Virus record (IMG/VR): IMGVR_UViG_3300007346_000151 | Span: 1-28,956 of that record | Length of the DNA: 28,956 nt | From: a virus | Reading direction: 5' to 3' (one strand) | Shown here: in pieces, positions 27,860 to 28,956 of the stretch | Position numbering within the stretch: position 1 is the stretch's first letter | How the letters are laid out: each line of letters opens with the position of its first letter | The notes under the pieces: generated by a model | Seen by the model: only the letters and a program-made list of their open reading frames with translations | What the model was told of the DNA's origin: nothing | Databases searched by the model: none | Translations under genes and position numbers: made by a program

Positions 27860-28497
27860 TATTCAGCTGGTTCGTAGTACGGGTACTTGGCCATGAACTC
27901 ACCCGTCTTGCCCGTCATCACTGACCACTGGTATTCCCAGTCCAGCTTGGCGCACGTACGGTCGGCGGCAGCGTCGATGATCTCGATGATGTCCGGCTGC
28001 GTCCAGTACGCTTCGACGCGCTGACGTGCCACGACGGGTCCGGCGTTTCCAGCCCACGGCATGGCGTAACCTTCCAGCTCTCCGCCTTCGATGTTGATGT
28101 CATCGAGGATGTAGCCGTAACGCTTCAGGCCACCGATGACACCCAGCCCGAAATGCTCCGTCTGCTCCTTGACGTACAGGTCCATGTAGCTCTCCGGCAC
28201 GTCAGACAGATCGTCGGCCAGCGGCACCACGTACTTGGTGTTGAACTCTTTCAGGTGCTGGGCGTACATGCGGCCTGCACGATCTCCGGCCATCAGGCGT
28301 TCGCGGTGTTCCAGCGCGGGTTTGAAGTCGCGGCCCATCAGGTCGTCGGTTGCCGTCCAGTACGGGTTATCTTCAACCACCTCTTCCTCGATGATCTCGA
28401 CGATCCTCGCCTTGATCTGAGCGTTCTCCGCGTTGAGTTCCGCAATGGTGTCTTCGTTCATTGCGTAACGCATTTGCAGCAGTTCTAGTTCAGTCAT
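27859..28497 (-). CDS. Hypothetical late protein (212 aa)
   Basis: The start is the ATG at 28495-28497 behind GGAGGATTCCAA; the frame is open 14 codons further but lacks a site. The product begins MTELELLQMRYAMNEDTIAE, a coiled-coil-like helix (LNAENAQIKARIVEIIEEE), then acidic VEDNPYWTATDD and a globular part with PESYMDLYVKEQTEHFGLGV and WTQPDIIEIIDAAADRTCAK. No family recognised. Its place between the gene at the right edge and the zinc-ribbon gene suggests a head-assembly or packaging role. Confidence 0.72.
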   Translation of the reverse strand: MTELELLQMRYAMNEDTIAELNAENAQIKARIVEIIEEEVVEDNPYWTATDDLMGRDFKPALEHRERLMAGDRAGRMYAQHLKEFNTKYVVPLADDLSDVPESYMDLYVKEQTEHFGLGVIGGLKRYGYILDDINIEGGELEGYAMPWAGNAGPVVARQRVEAYWTQPDIIEIIDAAADRTCAKLDWEYQWSVMTGKTGEFMAKYPYYEPAE

Positions 28498-28956
28498 TTG
28501 GAATCCTCCAACAGTTTGTCGTATTGACCACTCAGCCACAGTGCCTGAGCAGCTCCATCTACTCCAGCCTTCTGTGCCATGTAGCGCACTTGCGACGGAG
28601 TGTACTTCAGCAATTTCGACAGGTCAGCGTCGGCCACTTTCCGGAGCATAACAGCCGCTTTCGAGCCGGATGGTGTAAGCGCCTTGAAAACATTCCGTAC
28701 CGTTTTCGGGATGCTACCCCAGTCGGCTTTCTGATTGACTCGCGCTTCGATATACGGCCTGAGTTCCGCATACTGACCCCATTGTTTGTTGACTTCCCGG
28801 TAGCCGGGGATTTTCAGATCGAGCTGTTCTTTCGCGCCACGGCCACCGAAGCGGTTGATCTCTTCGGTCGGAGTGCCACGCTTGCCTTGAGCAGCCTTTC
28901 GGTACGCTTTCTGATACGCAGTACGCTTCAGATCGTGCATCTCTGGTCCGGTCAGA
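28494..28956 (-). CDS. C-terminal part of an unknown late protein (cut by right edge)
   Basis: The frame is open to the right edge (LTGPE before Met at 28940), and the first ATG has no good ribosome site, so this is likely the end of a longer gene. Visible residues: MHDLKRTAYQKAYRKAAQGK, EINRFGGRGAKEQLDLKIPG, and a helical C-terminus with KAAVMLRKVADADLSKLLKY. It is basic and helical. The position upstream of the head genes is where portal or large terminase would be expected, but I do not recognise either in this sequence. The stop overlaps the next ATG. Confidence 0.6.
   Translation of the reverse strand, partial: LTGPEMHDLKRTAYQKAYRKAAQGKRGTPTEEINRFGGRGAKEQLDLKIPGYREVNKQWGQYAELRPYIEARVNQKADWGSIPKTVRNVFKALTPSGSKAAVMLRKVADADLSKLLKYTPSQVRYMAQKAGVDGAAQALWLSGQYDKLLEDSK

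Noticed and set aside
1-28956. CRISPR array, insertion sequence, integrase or attachment site
   Set aside because: No regularly spaced identical repeats, no transposase or integrase motifs, and no direct-repeat attachment core were seen on either strand.

Overview
This window is most of the genome of a tailed bacteriophage. Structural genes suggest a short tail (podovirus-like): there is a scaffold, an HK97-type coat-like protein, a tail adaptor, a tail-hub propeller protein and several fibres, but no tape measure, sheath or tail-tube gene. The host is probably a Gram-negative proteobacterium, because ribosome sites are strong AGGAG type, two lipoproteins carry lipoboxes, and NinB and YbcO relatives are typical of gammaproteobacterial phages. 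The host cannot be named. No integrase, repressor, tRNA or CRISPR was seen, so nothing visible indicates lysogeny.

Layout. Positions 1-808 hold leftward genes: two small unknown genes, then the start of a likely small terminase subunit cut by the left edge. Positions 809-1887 are a hairpin-rich gap without convincing genes, lying between the diverging leftward and rightward units. Positions 1888-5077 carry small rightward early genes, several separated by hairpins and started from near-identical ribosome sites, plus a DUF932 gene. Positions 5078-5688 are a second structured gap. Positions 5689-9848 form a tightly overlapping rightward operon: a HicA-like small protein, an SF2 helicase with a zinc finger, a possible nuclease, a lipoprotein, NinB-like, VRR-NUC and YbcO-like proteins. 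A clear sigma70-type promoter with a palindrome in its spacer then precedes a recombination operon: a Sak/DUF1071 annealing protein, a YqaJ exonuclease, a small HTH protein and an SSB-like protein, closed by a strong terminator at 11670-11695. Two more small rightward genes follow.

From 12235 to the right edge everything is leftward. Read in the direction of transcription, the order is: an unknown gene cut by the right edge, two unknown or zinc-ribbon genes, scaffold, major capsid, an overlapping gene pair, tail adaptor, tail-hub protein, a fibre with an S74-like chaperone domain, small virion genes, a second large fibre, accessory virion genes, a 692-residue protein with about twenty 22-residue repeats, and a lysis-type cassette (membrane protein, M15 peptidase, DUF1353, lipoprotein). 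Convergent hairpins at 12167-12241 end the late unit.

The small terminase start at the left edge and the missing large terminase and portal suggest that the late operon starts near 808, runs left through position 1 and continues into the right edge. The map would then be circular or circularly permuted, with only a few kilobases missing. The phage brings its own helicase and recombination proteins but no polymerase or primase in this window, so it probably borrows host replication enzymes.

Most interesting non-gene signals: hairpins punctuating the early genes, a long perfect-type hairpin and its inverted copy flanking the 4.9-5.3 kb gap, the operator-promoter at 9858-9886, a 10-bp inverted repeat around an AT-rich island at 1333-1420, and a gene nested out of frame in a virion gene at 24633-24833.
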